A DNA stretch of 64,000 nucleotides from Flavobacterium oncorhynchi (GTDB lineage: Bacteria; Bacteroidota; Bacteroidia; Flavobacteriales; Flavobacteriaceae), in the NCBI RefSeq assembly GCF_002217355.1, contig NZ_MUHA01000001.1, positions 164,333-228,332 of the forward strand, given 5' to 3'. The translations under genes and the position numbers were made by a program. Below, one piece after another: positions 7,766 to 15,866 of this stretch (position 1 is its first letter; every line of letters starts with the position of its first letter). A model generated the notes under the pieces. That model worked only from the letters and a program-made list of their open reading frames with translations, had not been told where the DNA came from and made no database searches.

Positions 7766-8317
7766 TTATTTATTGTTTTGTCTAAAATAAACTTCGGTCG
7801 CACCCAGTCCATATTTTTGATAATTGGCGTCTTGAAAATCTATACCATCATAACGACCCAATAAAAAATCCAGTTCCGCTTTTAAAATTCCTTCGCCGAC
7901 ACCGTGAATAAAAACAATTTTTGGAATGCGGTTTTTGATCGCAAATTCAATGTGTCTTTTTGCCGTTTCAGTCTGCAAAGTTAAGATGTCATAATTCGAC
8001 ATTCCGCGTTTATTTGGAACCAGCTTTTCAATATGCAAATCAAATTCTGGAGCCGAAATTTCGCGTTTATCTTTGCGTTCTTTGACAAAACTACGTGGTT
8101 TTGGCTCTGTTTTTTCTTTTGAAATCTCATTTAAATCTATTCTTTTAATAGAATTCATTAAATTACTGGTTTCTTGAATTTTAAGCAATTCATTGACAAA
8201 AAATGTCATCATAAATCCATCCTCAGTTTCAATCAAAACCTCATTGTTTTTCACTGAAACTACCGTTCCGTTTATGGCTTCGTCTAAGACAGAAACCTTA
8301 TCTCCTTTAGTCAACAT
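7766..8317 (-). CDS. Smr-domain protein (MutS2 C-terminal-like) with N-terminal KOW-like part
   Basis: The protein has about 183 residues. The N-terminal part (LTKGDKVSVLDEAINGTVVSV) resembles the small beta-barrel DUF2027-like domain found in Bacteroidota Smr proteins. The C-terminal part has the Smr hallmarks: FDLHIEKL, the HGVGEGILKAEL loop corresponding to the H-G-x-G motif of the nuclease fold, and a terminal YGLGATEVYFR strand. Smr domains cut or bind branched nucleic acids or colliding-ribosome mRNAs. The start at 8317 overlaps the stop of the upstream small membrane gene by 11 bp (ATGTTGACTAA), suggesting translational coupling. A longer in-frame start at 8359 would sit inside that gene. 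Confidence 0.85.
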   Translation of the reverse strand: MLTKGDKVSVLDEAINGTVVSVKNNEVLIETEDGFMMTFFVNELLKIQETSNLMNSIKRIDLNEISKEKTEPKPRSFVKERKDKREISAPEFDLHIEKLVPNKRGMSNYDILTLQTETAKRHIEFAIKNRIPKIVFIHGVGEGILKAELDFLLGRYDGIDFQDANYQKYGLGATEVYFRQNNK

Positions 8318-8492
8318 CCTTCTCTTCTTTATCTTGGTTTTTACTTGGTGTTTTTGCACTCAGCTGCATCATTCCATACATGAAAACTGCAATTGCAATT
8401 ACCGTTATATAGATATTTTTTTCTGCCGAAACCTGCTCATATAACGCAACCGAAATGGCAAGAATCATAATTAAAATTTTAAACGTTTTCAT
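8307..8492 (-). CDS. Small membrane protein (61 aa), unknown function
   Basis: This 61-residue protein has two hydrophobic segments (about residues 4-20 and 27-44) and a charged, lysine/acid-rich tail (KTPSKNQDKEEKD). It is judged real because its stop overlaps the Smr gene start by 11 bp and a TACTTTTG -7 element lies 20 bp before its ATG. Function unknown; probably an inner membrane protein cotranscribed with the Smr gene. Confidence 0.6.
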   Translation of the reverse strand: MKTFKILIMILAISVALYEQVSAEKNIYITVIAIAVFMYGMMQLSAKTPSKNQDKEEKDVD

Positions 8493-8511
8493 ATTTTAAA
8501 GTTTAAGAATT

Positions 8512-8519
8512 CAAAAGTA
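8512..8519 (-). promoter_or_regulatory. Predicted -7 promoter element of the small membrane protein-Smr pair
   Basis: The minus-strand octamer TACTTTTG matches TAnnTTTG and lies 19 bp before the ATG at 8492. Confidence 0.4.
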
Positions 8520-8598
8520 GCAAACTTTAAAGTAACAGTTCCCTCCTCTTGAAATGTTATCTTATATTTTTTTCGTAAAATTGTAAAAAAAAGTCACC

Positions 8599-8883
8599 GT
8601 GTCTTTAGAAAAATATATGATCCCCTGCATGTTCAAAACGCTCTTTGGAATTGAGTGTTTAGGCTGCGGTTTTCAGCGATCATTATTCTTACTTTTTCAA
8701 GGTGAATTTTTAGCGGCTTTTAATATGTATCCGGCAGTTTACACTACCCTTTTATTTTTGATTTTAGTCGTTTTATATTTTGTGGACAAGTCAAGAAATT
8801 ATCAAAAAATAATTTGGAAAGCAGCAAGCCTTAATATCATTTTTATGCTTGTCGGTTACTTTTACAAACACTTTTATCTTTGA
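8599..8883 (+). CDS. DUF2752 family membrane protein
   Basis: This 94-residue protein has the DUF2752 signature near its N-terminus: IPCMFKTLFGIECLGCGFQRS, equivalent to the family's C-x-F-K...G-x-x-C-x-G-C-G-x-x-R motif. Two hydrophobic helices follow (about residues 46-61 and 75-90). The start is a GTG at 8599; an in-frame ATG seven codons later (8617) is the alternative. The family has no assigned function; the cysteine cluster suggests metal or redox binding at the membrane face, which is inference. Confidence 0.75.
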   Translation: MSLEKYMIPCMFKTLFGIECLGCGFQRSLFLLFQGEFLAAFNMYPAVYTTLLFLILVVLYFVDKSRNYQKIIWKAASLNIIFMLVGYFYKHFYL

Positions 8884-8900
8884 TGATTTTGATCGTTTTT

Positions 8901-9602
8901 TTACTTCTTAATTTTATTCAAAATATCATTCATCATCTCAATTTGCACTTTCTGAATTTCGATTAATTCTTGCTGTTGATGCATAATTAAATGATCAATT
9001 TTATCGTGAATCATTCTAATTTCTAATTCCGATTTTAAGTTAATCATATAGTCTTTTTTGGCACGATTTCGATCCTTCTCTTCTTGACGATTTTGACTCA
9101 TCATAATCACCGGCGCTTGCAAAGCTGCAATACAGGATAAGATCAAATTCAGCAAAATAAACGGATATGGATCAAACCCTTTATTGACCAAAATATAAAC
9201 ATTCGAGCCAATCCAAATAATAATAAAAGCCAGAAACGAAATTATAAAAGTCCAGCTTCCTCCAAAATCTGCCACTTGATCAGCAATCTTCTGTCCAATA
9301 CTCCTCGTCTCAACTTCATCTTCAACAATACTTACTATTGACTTATCTTCTTTCAAAGAAGAAATAACATTCTTTTCAAGATCTGAAAGCGCTCCAATTT
9401 CAGTAGACAAATAATTCGAAATATATTTCTGGCGATATTGATTCAACTCCTCTACAGCTATACAATCGTCATCGCAAAAAGAAGGATGATCTTTGACAAT
9501 TAAACCTAATATTGGGTCATGAATTGATTTTCCGTAAATTTTCTCACTTATAGGAAAATCTATATTTGAAATTGCACTCTTAAACGTTGAATTGTTTTTC
9601 AT
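8901..9602 (-). CDS. DUF1003 family membrane protein
   Basis: This 233-residue protein has a soluble N-terminal half, then the DUF1003 core: RSIGQKIADQVADFGGSW before two membrane helices (about residues 113-135 and 142-168, the second with LNLILSCIAALQAPVIMMSQ). The polar motif NRQEEKDR follows, then a coiled-coil-like C-terminus. DUF1003 proteins are inner membrane proteins of unknown function, sometimes likened to CorA because of the paired helices. The gene stands alone between convergent and divergent neighbours. Confidence 0.85.
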   Translation of the reverse strand: MKNNSTFKSAISNIDFPISEKIYGKSIHDPILGLIVKDHPSFCDDDCIAVEELNQYRQKYISNYLSTEIGALSDLEKNVISSLKEDKSIVSIVEDEVETRSIGQKIADQVADFGGSWTFIISFLAFIIIWIGSNVYILVNKGFDPYPFILLNLILSCIAALQAPVIMMSQNRQEEKDRNRAKKDYMINLKSELEIRMIHDKIDHLIMHQQQELIEIQKVQIEMMNDILNKIKK

Positions 9603-9792
9603 TTTTGTAAATTTTATAGGCTAATTTACACAATTAACTTCTTAAGAATCATATTATATTTTAGATTTCAGCAAACTTTCATTTATCACAAATACAACCC
9701 GAAGCACAAAATTTCTTTAGTTAATTCGTGCCTGTATTTACAAAAAACACCTTACTTTTAACGTTTTAAAATATCCATTCAATTTTATAATT

Positions 9793-10584
9793 GTGACAAA
9801 AGATACTATCATACAAAACATTAAAGCTTTAAAAAGCCATTCTACAATAAACTACGGTATCAAAACCAAAACCGAAGATTTTACTGAAAAGCTGTTCTAT
9901 ACCCTTTTTGATTCGAATGCCGTATTAGACGAAAGCATAAATGAACTCGAAATACGCTTTAAAGAAATTGCTGTTTTAGCTTGTCAAAAACCTGAAAACT
10001 TATGCGAGTCTATTTGGGATAGATTTCTTGAAAAACTGCCTGGAGTTCTAGAAAAACTTAATCAAGATGCGGCATATATTTTAGAAAATGACCCAGCATC
10101 AAATAGCTTAGACGAAGTTTACTTGGGCTATCCTGGTTTTTATGCTATTGCCATTTATAGATTAAGTCACGAATTATATCATCTAGACTTATTGCTGTTC
10201 TCACGATTAATGAGCGAGTATGCACATCGAATAACAGGAACTGACATACACGCGGGAGCCAGCATTGCATCGCCGTTTTTTATTGATCATGCAACTGGAA
10301 TTGTTATTGGAGAAACCTCTGTTATTAAAAAACACGTTAAAATTTACCAAGGAGTTACTTTAGGAGCTTTGAGCGTGAGCAAGGAAATGAAAAATGCGAA
10401 AAGACATCCAACCGTAGAAGCAAATGTGTGCATTTATGCCAATGCCACAATATTAGGAGGAGGAACTATCATAGGCGAAAATAGTGTTATTGGCGGAAAT
10501 GCATGGGTAACAAAATCTATTCCTGCAGATTCTATCGTTTTGAATACTACTACAACCGACGTTAAAATAAAAGAAAAAAGATAA
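9793..10584 (+). CDS. cysE: Serine O-acetyltransferase
   Basis: This 263-residue protein catalyses acetyl transfer from acetyl-CoA to serine, the first step of cysteine synthesis. The N-terminal helical domain contains YPGFYAIAIYRLSHELY (about residues 113-129), matching CysE/EpsC-type enzymes. It is followed by left-handed beta-helix hexapeptides with the catalytic His regions (GTDIHAGASI, FFIDHATGIVIGET) and the GGNAWVTKSIP turn near the C-terminus. The start is GTG; a near-match TATAATTG -7 element lies just upstream, so the mRNA may be almost leaderless. The cysM start follows after 1 bp, making an obvious two-gene operon. Confidence 0.93.
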   Translation: MTKDTIIQNIKALKSHSTINYGIKTKTEDFTEKLFYTLFDSNAVLDESINELEIRFKEIAVLACQKPENLCESIWDRFLEKLPGVLEKLNQDAAYILENDPASNSLDEVYLGYPGFYAIAIYRLSHELYHLDLLLFSRLMSEYAHRITGTDIHAGASIASPFFIDHATGIVIGETSVIKKHVKIYQGVTLGALSVSKEMKNAKRHPTVEANVCIYANATILGGGTIIGENSVIGGNAWVTKSIPADSIVLNTTTTDVKIKEKR

Positions 10585-10585
10585 A

Positions 10586-11473
10586 ATGGGTCCACAGAAA
10601 TTGTTAAACCTTATTGGAAATACTCCTTTAATGGAAACTGTCAATTTGGTTAAAAATAAAAACGTAAAACTTTTACTTAAACTTGAAGGAAACAATCCGG
10701 GTGGAAGCGTAAAAGACAGAGCTGCTTACAACATGATCGCTTCAGCACTTGAAAGAGGCGAAATTAAAAAAGGAGATAAACTAATTGAAGCAACAAGCGG
10801 TAATACTGGAATTGCATTGGCAATGATTGCGCAATTATTTCAAATAGAAATCGAATTGGTTTTACCAGAGGATTCTACAAAAGAACGAACACAAACTATG
10901 CGTGCTTATGGCGCTACGGTTATTTTGACACCTGCCAGCGAAGGAATTATCGGTTCGAGAGATTATGCTGATAAGAAAGTCGCTCAAGGCGGATATTTAA
11001 TGCTGAATCAGTTTGCGAATGACGATAACTGGAAAGCGCATTATAAAACTACTGGTCCAGAAATTTGGAATGATACTGACGGAACTGTTACACATTTTGT
11101 TTCGGCAATGGGAACAACTGGTACAATCATAGGAACATCTACTTATTTAAAAGAAAAAAATCCTGCTATTCAAATTGTAGGCGCGCAGCCAAGCGATGGA
11201 TCGCAAATTCCAGGAATTCGTAAATGGCCGCAAGAATATCTGCCTAAAATTTTTGATGCTTCAAAAGTCGATACCATTGTTGATGTAAGTGAAGAGGAAG
11301 CCAGAGCAATGACAAAAAGATTAGCTTTAGAAGAAGGCGTTTTTGCAGGAATGAGCAGCGGAGGATCTGTTGCTGTAGCTTTAAAAATTGCCGAACAGCT
11401 AGAATCTGGTGTTATTGTTGCCGTTATTTGTGATCGCGGCGATCGTTATCTATCATCTGATTTATTTGATTAA
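10586..11473 (+). CDS. cysM: Cysteine synthase B (O-acetylserine sulfhydrylase)
   Basis: This 295-residue fold-type II PLP enzyme converts O-acetylserine plus sulfide (or thiosulfate in CysM forms) to cysteine. It shows the PLP lysine motif GGSVKDRAAYNMI (about residues 37-49), the substrate loop EATSGNTGIALAMIA, and the phosphate-binding GTTGTIIGT loop. The short C-terminus, the MRAYGATVILTP segment and the GIRKWPQEYLP loop favour the CysM type over CysK. It lies 1 bp after cysE. The stop is followed by a long CTAAG-type inverted repeat. Confidence 0.9.
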   Translation: MGPQKLLNLIGNTPLMETVNLVKNKNVKLLLKLEGNNPGGSVKDRAAYNMIASALERGEIKKGDKLIEATSGNTGIALAMIAQLFQIEIELVLPEDSTKERTQTMRAYGATVILTPASEGIIGSRDYADKKVAQGGYLMLNQFANDDNWKAHYKTTGPEIWNDTDGTVTHFVSAMGTTGTIIGTSTYLKEKNPAIQIVGAQPSDGSQIPGIRKWPQEYLPKIFDASKVDTIVDVSEEEARAMTKRLALEEGVFAGMSSGGSVAVALKIAEQLESGVIVAVICDRGDRYLSSDLFD

Positions 11474-11480
11474 TTTATAA

Positions 11481-11577
11481 TAAGGCACTAAGGTTCTGAG
11501 ACACTAAGATTCTAAGTTTTTTTTAGATTCTAAGCACAAAATCTTAGTCCCTCAGAACCTTAGACTCTTAGAACCTA
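11481..11577. repeat. CTAAG-family inverted repeat, copy 1
   Basis: The left arm (11481-11516) is built of octamer-like units such as CTAAGGTTCTGAGACA. The right arm (11543-11577) contains the complementary TCAGAACCTTAGACTC units. The imperfect arms of about 35 bp flank a short T-rich core. The element fills almost the whole gap between cysM and the aldo/keto reductase gene. Related copies lie at 12581, 17014 and 58069. Confidence 0.8.
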
Positions 11578-11585
11578 AAAAAAAA

Positions 11586-12572
11586 ATGAACTACAGAAAA
11601 CTAGGCAAAACAAACTTCAACATATCTGAAATCTCACTAGGAACTTGGCAGGTTGGAGGAAAATGGGGATCAGGATTTGATGATAAAACTGCCGACGAAC
11701 TTATAAATACTGCTATTGACAATGGCGTAAATTTTATTGATACTGCCGATGTTTATGAAAACGGATTAAGCGAAACTGCCGTTGGCCGTGTTGTTCGTTC
11801 ACGCTCTGAACGCATCTACGTAGCAACAAAATGCGGACGCAATATTAATCCGCATATAAATGAAGGCTACCAGCCAAAAGTACTTCAGAAATTTGTTGAA
11901 GACAGTTTAAGAAGAACTGGTTTAGAAACTTTAGATTTAATACAACTTCATTGTCCGCCTACAGAAGTTTATTACCGTCCTGAAATTTTTGAACTTTTTG
12001 ACCGATTAAAAGAACAAGGCAAAATTTTGAATCTTGGTGTAAGCGTCGAAAAAGTCGAAGAAGCTTTAAAAGCAATAGAATATTCAAATGTAAATACGGT
12101 TCAAATTATCTTTAACTTATTCCGCCAGCGCCCATCGCAGTTATTTTTCTCTGAAGCAAAGAAGAAAGATATCGGCATCATTGCGCGTGTTCCACTCGCA
12201 AGCGGTCTTTTAACGGGTAAATTTGATTCAAAAACAACTTTTGATACTCAGGATCATCGCAATTTTAATCGTAACGGAGATGCCTTTGATAAAGGTGAAA
12301 CTTTTTCTGGTATTGATTACGAATTAGGTTTAAAAGCAGTCGAAAAACTAAAAGCCTTATTTCCTGATACGCCAAACCTTGCTCCTATTGCTTTGCAATG
12401 GATTTTGAGTTTTAACGAAATAAGCTGTATTATTCCCGGAGCTTCAAAAAAAGAGCATATTCTTTCGAATTTATCTGTTTATGATACTCCTCAATTAACA
12501 TCTGAACAAATTTCGGCAATGAATAAAATTTACAACGATTTGATAAAACCGTCTGTTCATCAGCTCTGGTAA
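11586..12572 (+). CDS. Aldo/keto reductase
   Basis: This 328-residue protein has a TIM-barrel fold and uses NADPH to reduce carbonyl compounds. Catalytic-tetrad residues are visible: Asp in NFIDTADVYENG with the Tyr at its end, Lys in YVATKCGRN, and His in LIQLHCPP. The C-terminal NADPH site contains the CIIPGASKKEHILSNL segment. The overall pattern is close to the YajO/PdxI-like group of general oxidoreductases. It is flanked on both sides by CTAAG-family repeats. The natural substrate cannot be read from sequence. Confidence 0.92.
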   Translation: MNYRKLGKTNFNISEISLGTWQVGGKWGSGFDDKTADELINTAIDNGVNFIDTADVYENGLSETAVGRVVRSRSERIYVATKCGRNINPHINEGYQPKVLQKFVEDSLRRTGLETLDLIQLHCPPTEVYYRPEIFELFDRLKEQGKILNLGVSVEKVEEALKAIEYSNVNTVQIIFNLFRQRPSQLFFSEAKKKDIGIIARVPLASGLLTGKFDSKTTFDTQDHRNFNRNGDAFDKGETFSGIDYELGLKAVEKLKALFPDTPNLAPIALQWILSFNEISCIIPGASKKEHILSNLSVYDTPQLTSEQISAMNKIYNDLIKPSVHQLW

Positions 12573-12580
12573 TTTTTTGA

Positions 12581-12668
12581 AGATACTAAGGTTCTGAGAT
12601 GCTAAGGTGCTAAGTTTTAAACTTTACAAAAAACCTTAGATTCTCAGAACCTTAGTACCTTAGCATCT
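12581..12668. repeat. CTAAG-family inverted repeat, copy 2
   Basis: This copy has 34-bp arms (12581-12614 and 12635-12668) separated by only 20 bp. The left arm reads as successive 8-bp units CTAAGGTT, CTGAGATG, CTAAGGTG. The right arm is its imperfect reverse complement, matching at roughly three quarters of positions. It sits between the stop codons of two convergent genes and could form a long hairpin in either transcript. Confidence 0.82.
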
Positions 12669-12674
12669 CCAAAT

Positions 12675-13724
12675 TTACAATTCAAATTCAATTTTAAATT
12701 CGGCACCTTTATTTCTGCCTTCACTTAAAGCGGTTAGTTTTCCTTTATTTTTCTCGACGATTTTTTTACACAAATACAATCCAATTCCGGTTGATGATTC
12801 ATTGGCAGTTCCTAAACGGCTCATTTTTGTGAATTTTTTAAACAATTCATCAATCTGATTTTTATCAAAACCAATTCCTTCATCGGTAACCGTAATAATT
12901 ACATTTAAATTCTCTTTAAAAACTCTAAGTTTTATTTCGCTGTCGAAATAAGAAAACTTAACGGCATTACTGATTAAATTAACTAAAACTTGCACTAATA
13001 AGCCTTCGTCGATTTTAAGTTTTACCTCGTCAATTTCAACATTTACTTTTAAGTTTACTTTTTTATCAATCAAACGTTGTTCAACCTGCTCGTTAATAAA
13101 AGGCAGAATGTTCGAGATTAAAATAGTCTTAAATTCTGGATTTATTTTTACGACTTGATCTTGTTCTTTTAATAATTTTATAAAATTCTCGATGTATCGA
13201 AATTGCAAATTAGTCGATTCGCAAATTAAACCTGCTAAATGTTTAACGGACTCTGATGGATTTTCACTCAAAATAAGTTCTGCTAAACCTTGCGGATTTC
13301 CTGCAAAATTTTTCAAATCGTGCGAAAGCATATAAATTAAATCCTGCTTTTCGTTTATAAAACTTTCTGCCTCATAAATTGATTCTTGAATATTACACAT
13401 CAAAAGCCCAGCTTCATCAGTATATTCTGTTGGCAATACCGAAAGCTGTCTGTTATTTCTATAATCATCCAAAGATCTCGAAGCAATCGAAATTGGCTTG
13501 ATTAATTGTTTTAATATCAAAAGCGTAACTACCGTTGCCAGCAGAGTCATAATTAAAGAAAAAAGTAAAATTGAAGTTGGTGAGACGGTATGCTCAAAAA
13601 AAAGCACAAAAAATAAAATCCCAATAAGCGGAATATGTATTCCTATAAACGCGACAAACAAGAATTTAAATGCATAACTTTTTTTCAAAAAGCTGATTTG
13701 TGAAAGATTGTGATACAACTTCAT
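12675..13724 (-). CDS. Sensor histidine kinase
   Basis: This protein of about 349 residues has two membrane helices (about residues 20-43 and 51-73) with almost no periplasmic loop, then a HAMP-like linker. The dimerisation box is MLSHDLKNF (His near residue 135) and the ATPase domain shows N box LISNAVKFS, G1 DEGIGFD, F box FKKFTK and G2 STGIGLYLCKKIV. It autophosphorylates on the His and passes phosphate to a response regulator that is not encoded nearby. The short sensor loop suggests it senses a membrane or cytoplasmic cue. The start at 13724 is chosen because a TAACTTTG -7 element lies between it and the in-frame ATG at 13781. Confidence 0.9.
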   Translation of the reverse strand: MKLYHNLSQISFLKKSYAFKFLFVAFIGIHIPLIGILFFVLFFEHTVSPTSILLFSLIMTLLATVVTLLILKQLIKPISIASRSLDDYRNNRQLSVLPTEYTDEAGLLMCNIQESIYEAESFINEKQDLIYMLSHDLKNFAGNPQGLAELILSENPSESVKHLAGLICESTNLQFRYIENFIKLLKEQDQVVKINPEFKTILISNILPFINEQVEQRLIDKKVNLKVNVEIDEVKLKIDEGLLVQVLVNLISNAVKFSYFDSEIKLRVFKENLNVIITVTDEGIGFDKNQIDELFKKFTKMSRLGTANESSTGIGLYLCKKIVEKNKGKLTALSEGRNKGAEFKIEFEL

Positions 13725-13778
13725 AAAACATGACAAACTATAGGTTATACTTGGGGTATTTGAGATTAATGTTAAAAA

Positions 13779-13786
13779 CAAAGTTA
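13779..13786 (-). promoter_or_regulatory. Predicted -7 promoter element of the histidine kinase gene
   Basis: The minus-strand octamer TAACTTTG matches TAnnTTTG and gives a leader of about 50 bases to the ATG at 13724. Confidence 0.4.
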
Positions 13787-13869
13787 ACTTTTAAACTCAA
13801 TTAAACTAATAAATTCAACAATTTGATAATTTTTTTTGAAATTTAAATTTATAAAAGTTTTCAAACGCT

Positions 13870-13877
13870 TATTTTTG
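13870..13877 (+). promoter_or_regulatory. Predicted -7 promoter element of rlmD, nearly touching the start codon
   Basis: TATTTTTG matches TAnnTTTG exactly and ends 4 bp before the ATG at 13882. If used, transcription would begin at about the start codon, giving a leaderless mRNA. Confidence 0.5.
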
Positions 13878-13881
13878 CGCT

Positions 13882-15294
13882 ATGGGAAGAAAAAATACAG
13901 ACAAAGTTGTCTTTCATCAAATCCAGGTTCTTGATGCTGGAGCAAAAGGAGTGTCAGTAGCAAAAGCACCTGACGGAAAAGTAATCTTTATTCCGAATGT
14001 AGTTCCGGGTGATGTAGTTGATGTACAGACATTCAAAAAAAGAAAAGCCTATTACGAAGGTAAAGCCGTAAAATTTCACGAATTATCAGAGCATCGTATT
14101 GAGCCTATCTGCGATCATTTTGGTGTTTGCGGCGGCTGTAAATGGCAAAATATGAAATACAGCCAGCAGCTGTATTACAAACAAAACGAAGTAAAAAATC
14201 ATTTACAGCGTATTGGAAAAGTTGAACTTCCTGAATTCGAAACTATTTTAGGTTCTGAAAAGCAGTTTTTCTATAGAAATAAAATGGAATTTTCATTTTC
14301 TAACAGCCGTTGGTTAACAGAAAAAGAAATTGAAAGCAAGGAAGATCTAGGAAACAGAAATGCTTTAGGTTTTCATATTCCGAAAATGTGGGATAAAATT
14401 CTTGACATTCAAAAATGTCACTTACAAGAAGATCCTTCTAATGCTATTAGAAATGAAATCAGAGCTTTTGCAAATGAGCATAATTTAGCATTCTTTAACC
14501 CAAGAGAACATTCTGGTTTATTAAGAACAGTAATGATTCGTACTGCTTCAACAGGCGAAATTATGGTTTTGATTCAGTTTTTCGAAAATGACAAAGCTAA
14601 TCGTGAACTTATTTTGGATCATTTATACGAGAAATTCCCGCAAATTACTTCTTTGCAATATGTGGTAAATGCGAAACAAAACGACACTATTTACGATCAA
14701 GATATTAAACTTTATAAAGGAAGAGATTATATCTTGGAAGAAATGGAAGGTTTGAAATTCAGCATCAATGCTAAATCATTCTATCAAACAAATTCTGATC
14801 AAGCTTACGAATTATACAAAATTACGCGTGATTTTGCTGGATTATCAGGAAATGAAACGGTTTATGATTTATACACTGGAACAGGAACTATTGCGCAATT
14901 TGTTTCTAAAAAAGCAAAAAAAGTAATTGGTGTAGAAAGTGTTCCTGAAGCAATTTTAGATGCAAAAGCAAATGCAGAGCGCAATAATATTACAAATTGC
15001 GAGTTTTTTGTTGGAGACATGAAAGTGGTATTCAACGAAGAATTCATTGCGCAGCATGGTAAACCGGATGTTATTATTACAGACCCGCCAAGAGATGGTA
15101 TGCATGCGGCCGTAATCGATCAGATTTTAAAAATTGCTCCTAAAAAAGTAGTTTATGTAAGCTGTAACTCGGCAACACAAGCTCGTGATTTAGCATTGAT
15201 GGACGAAAAATACAAAGTTACCCGCGTTCGACCTGTTGATATGTTCCCGCAAACACATCATGTTGAAAATGTTGTACTTTTAGAACTTCGATAA
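13882..15294 (+). CDS. rlmD: 23S rRNA (uracil-5)-methyltransferase RlmD family
   Basis: This 470-residue SAM-dependent enzyme methylates a uracil of 23S rRNA. The N-terminal TRAM domain covers about residues 10-65. The Fe-S cluster cysteines are in CDHFGVCGGCKW (Cys 77, 83, 86), with a fourth in DIQKCHLQ. Methyltransferase motifs are KSFYQTNSDQAYELY, VYDLYTGTGTIAQF, TDPPRDGMH, and the catalytic Cys loop VVYVSCNSATQARD. RlmD is the best guess among the RlmC/RlmD/RumA-type enzymes; the exact position modified is inferred. It leads a cluster with two envelope genes 14 bp downstream, a pairing I recall from other flavobacteria. Confidence 0.9.
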   Translation: MGRKNTDKVVFHQIQVLDAGAKGVSVAKAPDGKVIFIPNVVPGDVVDVQTFKKRKAYYEGKAVKFHELSEHRIEPICDHFGVCGGCKWQNMKYSQQLYYKQNEVKNHLQRIGKVELPEFETILGSEKQFFYRNKMEFSFSNSRWLTEKEIESKEDLGNRNALGFHIPKMWDKILDIQKCHLQEDPSNAIRNEIRAFANEHNLAFFNPREHSGLLRTVMIRTASTGEIMVLIQFFENDKANRELILDHLYEKFPQITSLQYVVNAKQNDTIYDQDIKLYKGRDYILEEMEGLKFSINAKSFYQTNSDQAYELYKITRDFAGLSGNETVYDLYTGTGTIAQFVSKKAKKVIGVESVPEAILDAKANAERNNITNCEFFVGDMKVVFNEEFIAQHGKPDVIITDPPRDGMHAAVIDQILKIAPKKVVYVSCNSATQARDLALMDEKYKVTRVRPVDMFPQTHHVENVVLLELR

Positions 15295-15308
15295 TTATAA
15301 AATTATAA

Positions 15309-15866
15309 ATGAAAAAAATAGTCTCACTTTTACTTCTTTTTACGTTTGGACTGTCCAGCTGTGAAAAAGATGACATTTGCGATGGAAATACACCTACAAC
15401 TCCGCGACTTGTTATTACTTTTTATAATATTTCAGATCCGTCTGTTGTAAAAAATGTAACAAACTTAAAAGTTGTTGGTATTGGCGGCGGTGATCCAAAT
15501 GGGATTATTTTTAATGATAAAGGTACTGACACTGGTAAATATCTAGCAAATGGAAGCACTATTTCGATTCCATTAAAAACAGATGGCACCACCACTGCTT
15601 ACAGTTTTATATTTAATGCCATAAACACTAATCCTGCAGCAGTAAATACAGATGTATTGACATTTAACTATACAACGCAAAACATTTATGTATCTAGAGC
15701 TTGTGGTTTTAAAACTAATTTTACATTGAACCCAAGCGATAATTCAAACACTGCCGGAATAATTCGAACTGATCCCGCTAACGACGGTCAATGGATGCAG
15801 AGTATTGATATACTAACTCCTAACATTCAAACAGAAAATGAAACACATGTTAAAATATATTTTTAG
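15309..15866 (+). CDS. DUF6452-like lipoprotein
   Basis: This 185-residue protein has a lipoprotein signal MKKIVSLLLLFTFGLSSCEKDD (lipobox LSSC) followed by CDGNTPTTPRLVITFY and a beta-rich body with a conserved SRACGFKTNF segment. The features fit the DUF6452 family found next to rlmD in flavobacteria. It is probably an outer-membrane-anchored periplasmic protein. It starts 14 bp after rlmD, and its last 29 bases overlap the next gene, so the three are likely cotranscribed. Function unknown. Confidence 0.75.
   Translation: MKKIVSLLLLFTFGLSSCEKDDICDGNTPTTPRLVITFYNISDPSVVKNVTNLKVVGIGGGDPNGIIFNDKGTDTGKYLANGSTISIPLKTDGTTTAYSFIFNAINTNPAAVNTDVLTFNYTTQNIYVSRACGFKTNFTLNPSDNSNTAGIIRTDPANDGQWMQSIDILTPNIQTENETHVKIYF

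Noticed and set aside
11481..12668. CTAAG repeats read as CRISPR or tRNA-like sequences
   Set aside because: Units are 8 bp with no unique spacers, arms are inverted copies, and no cloverleaf or anticodon arm can be drawn.
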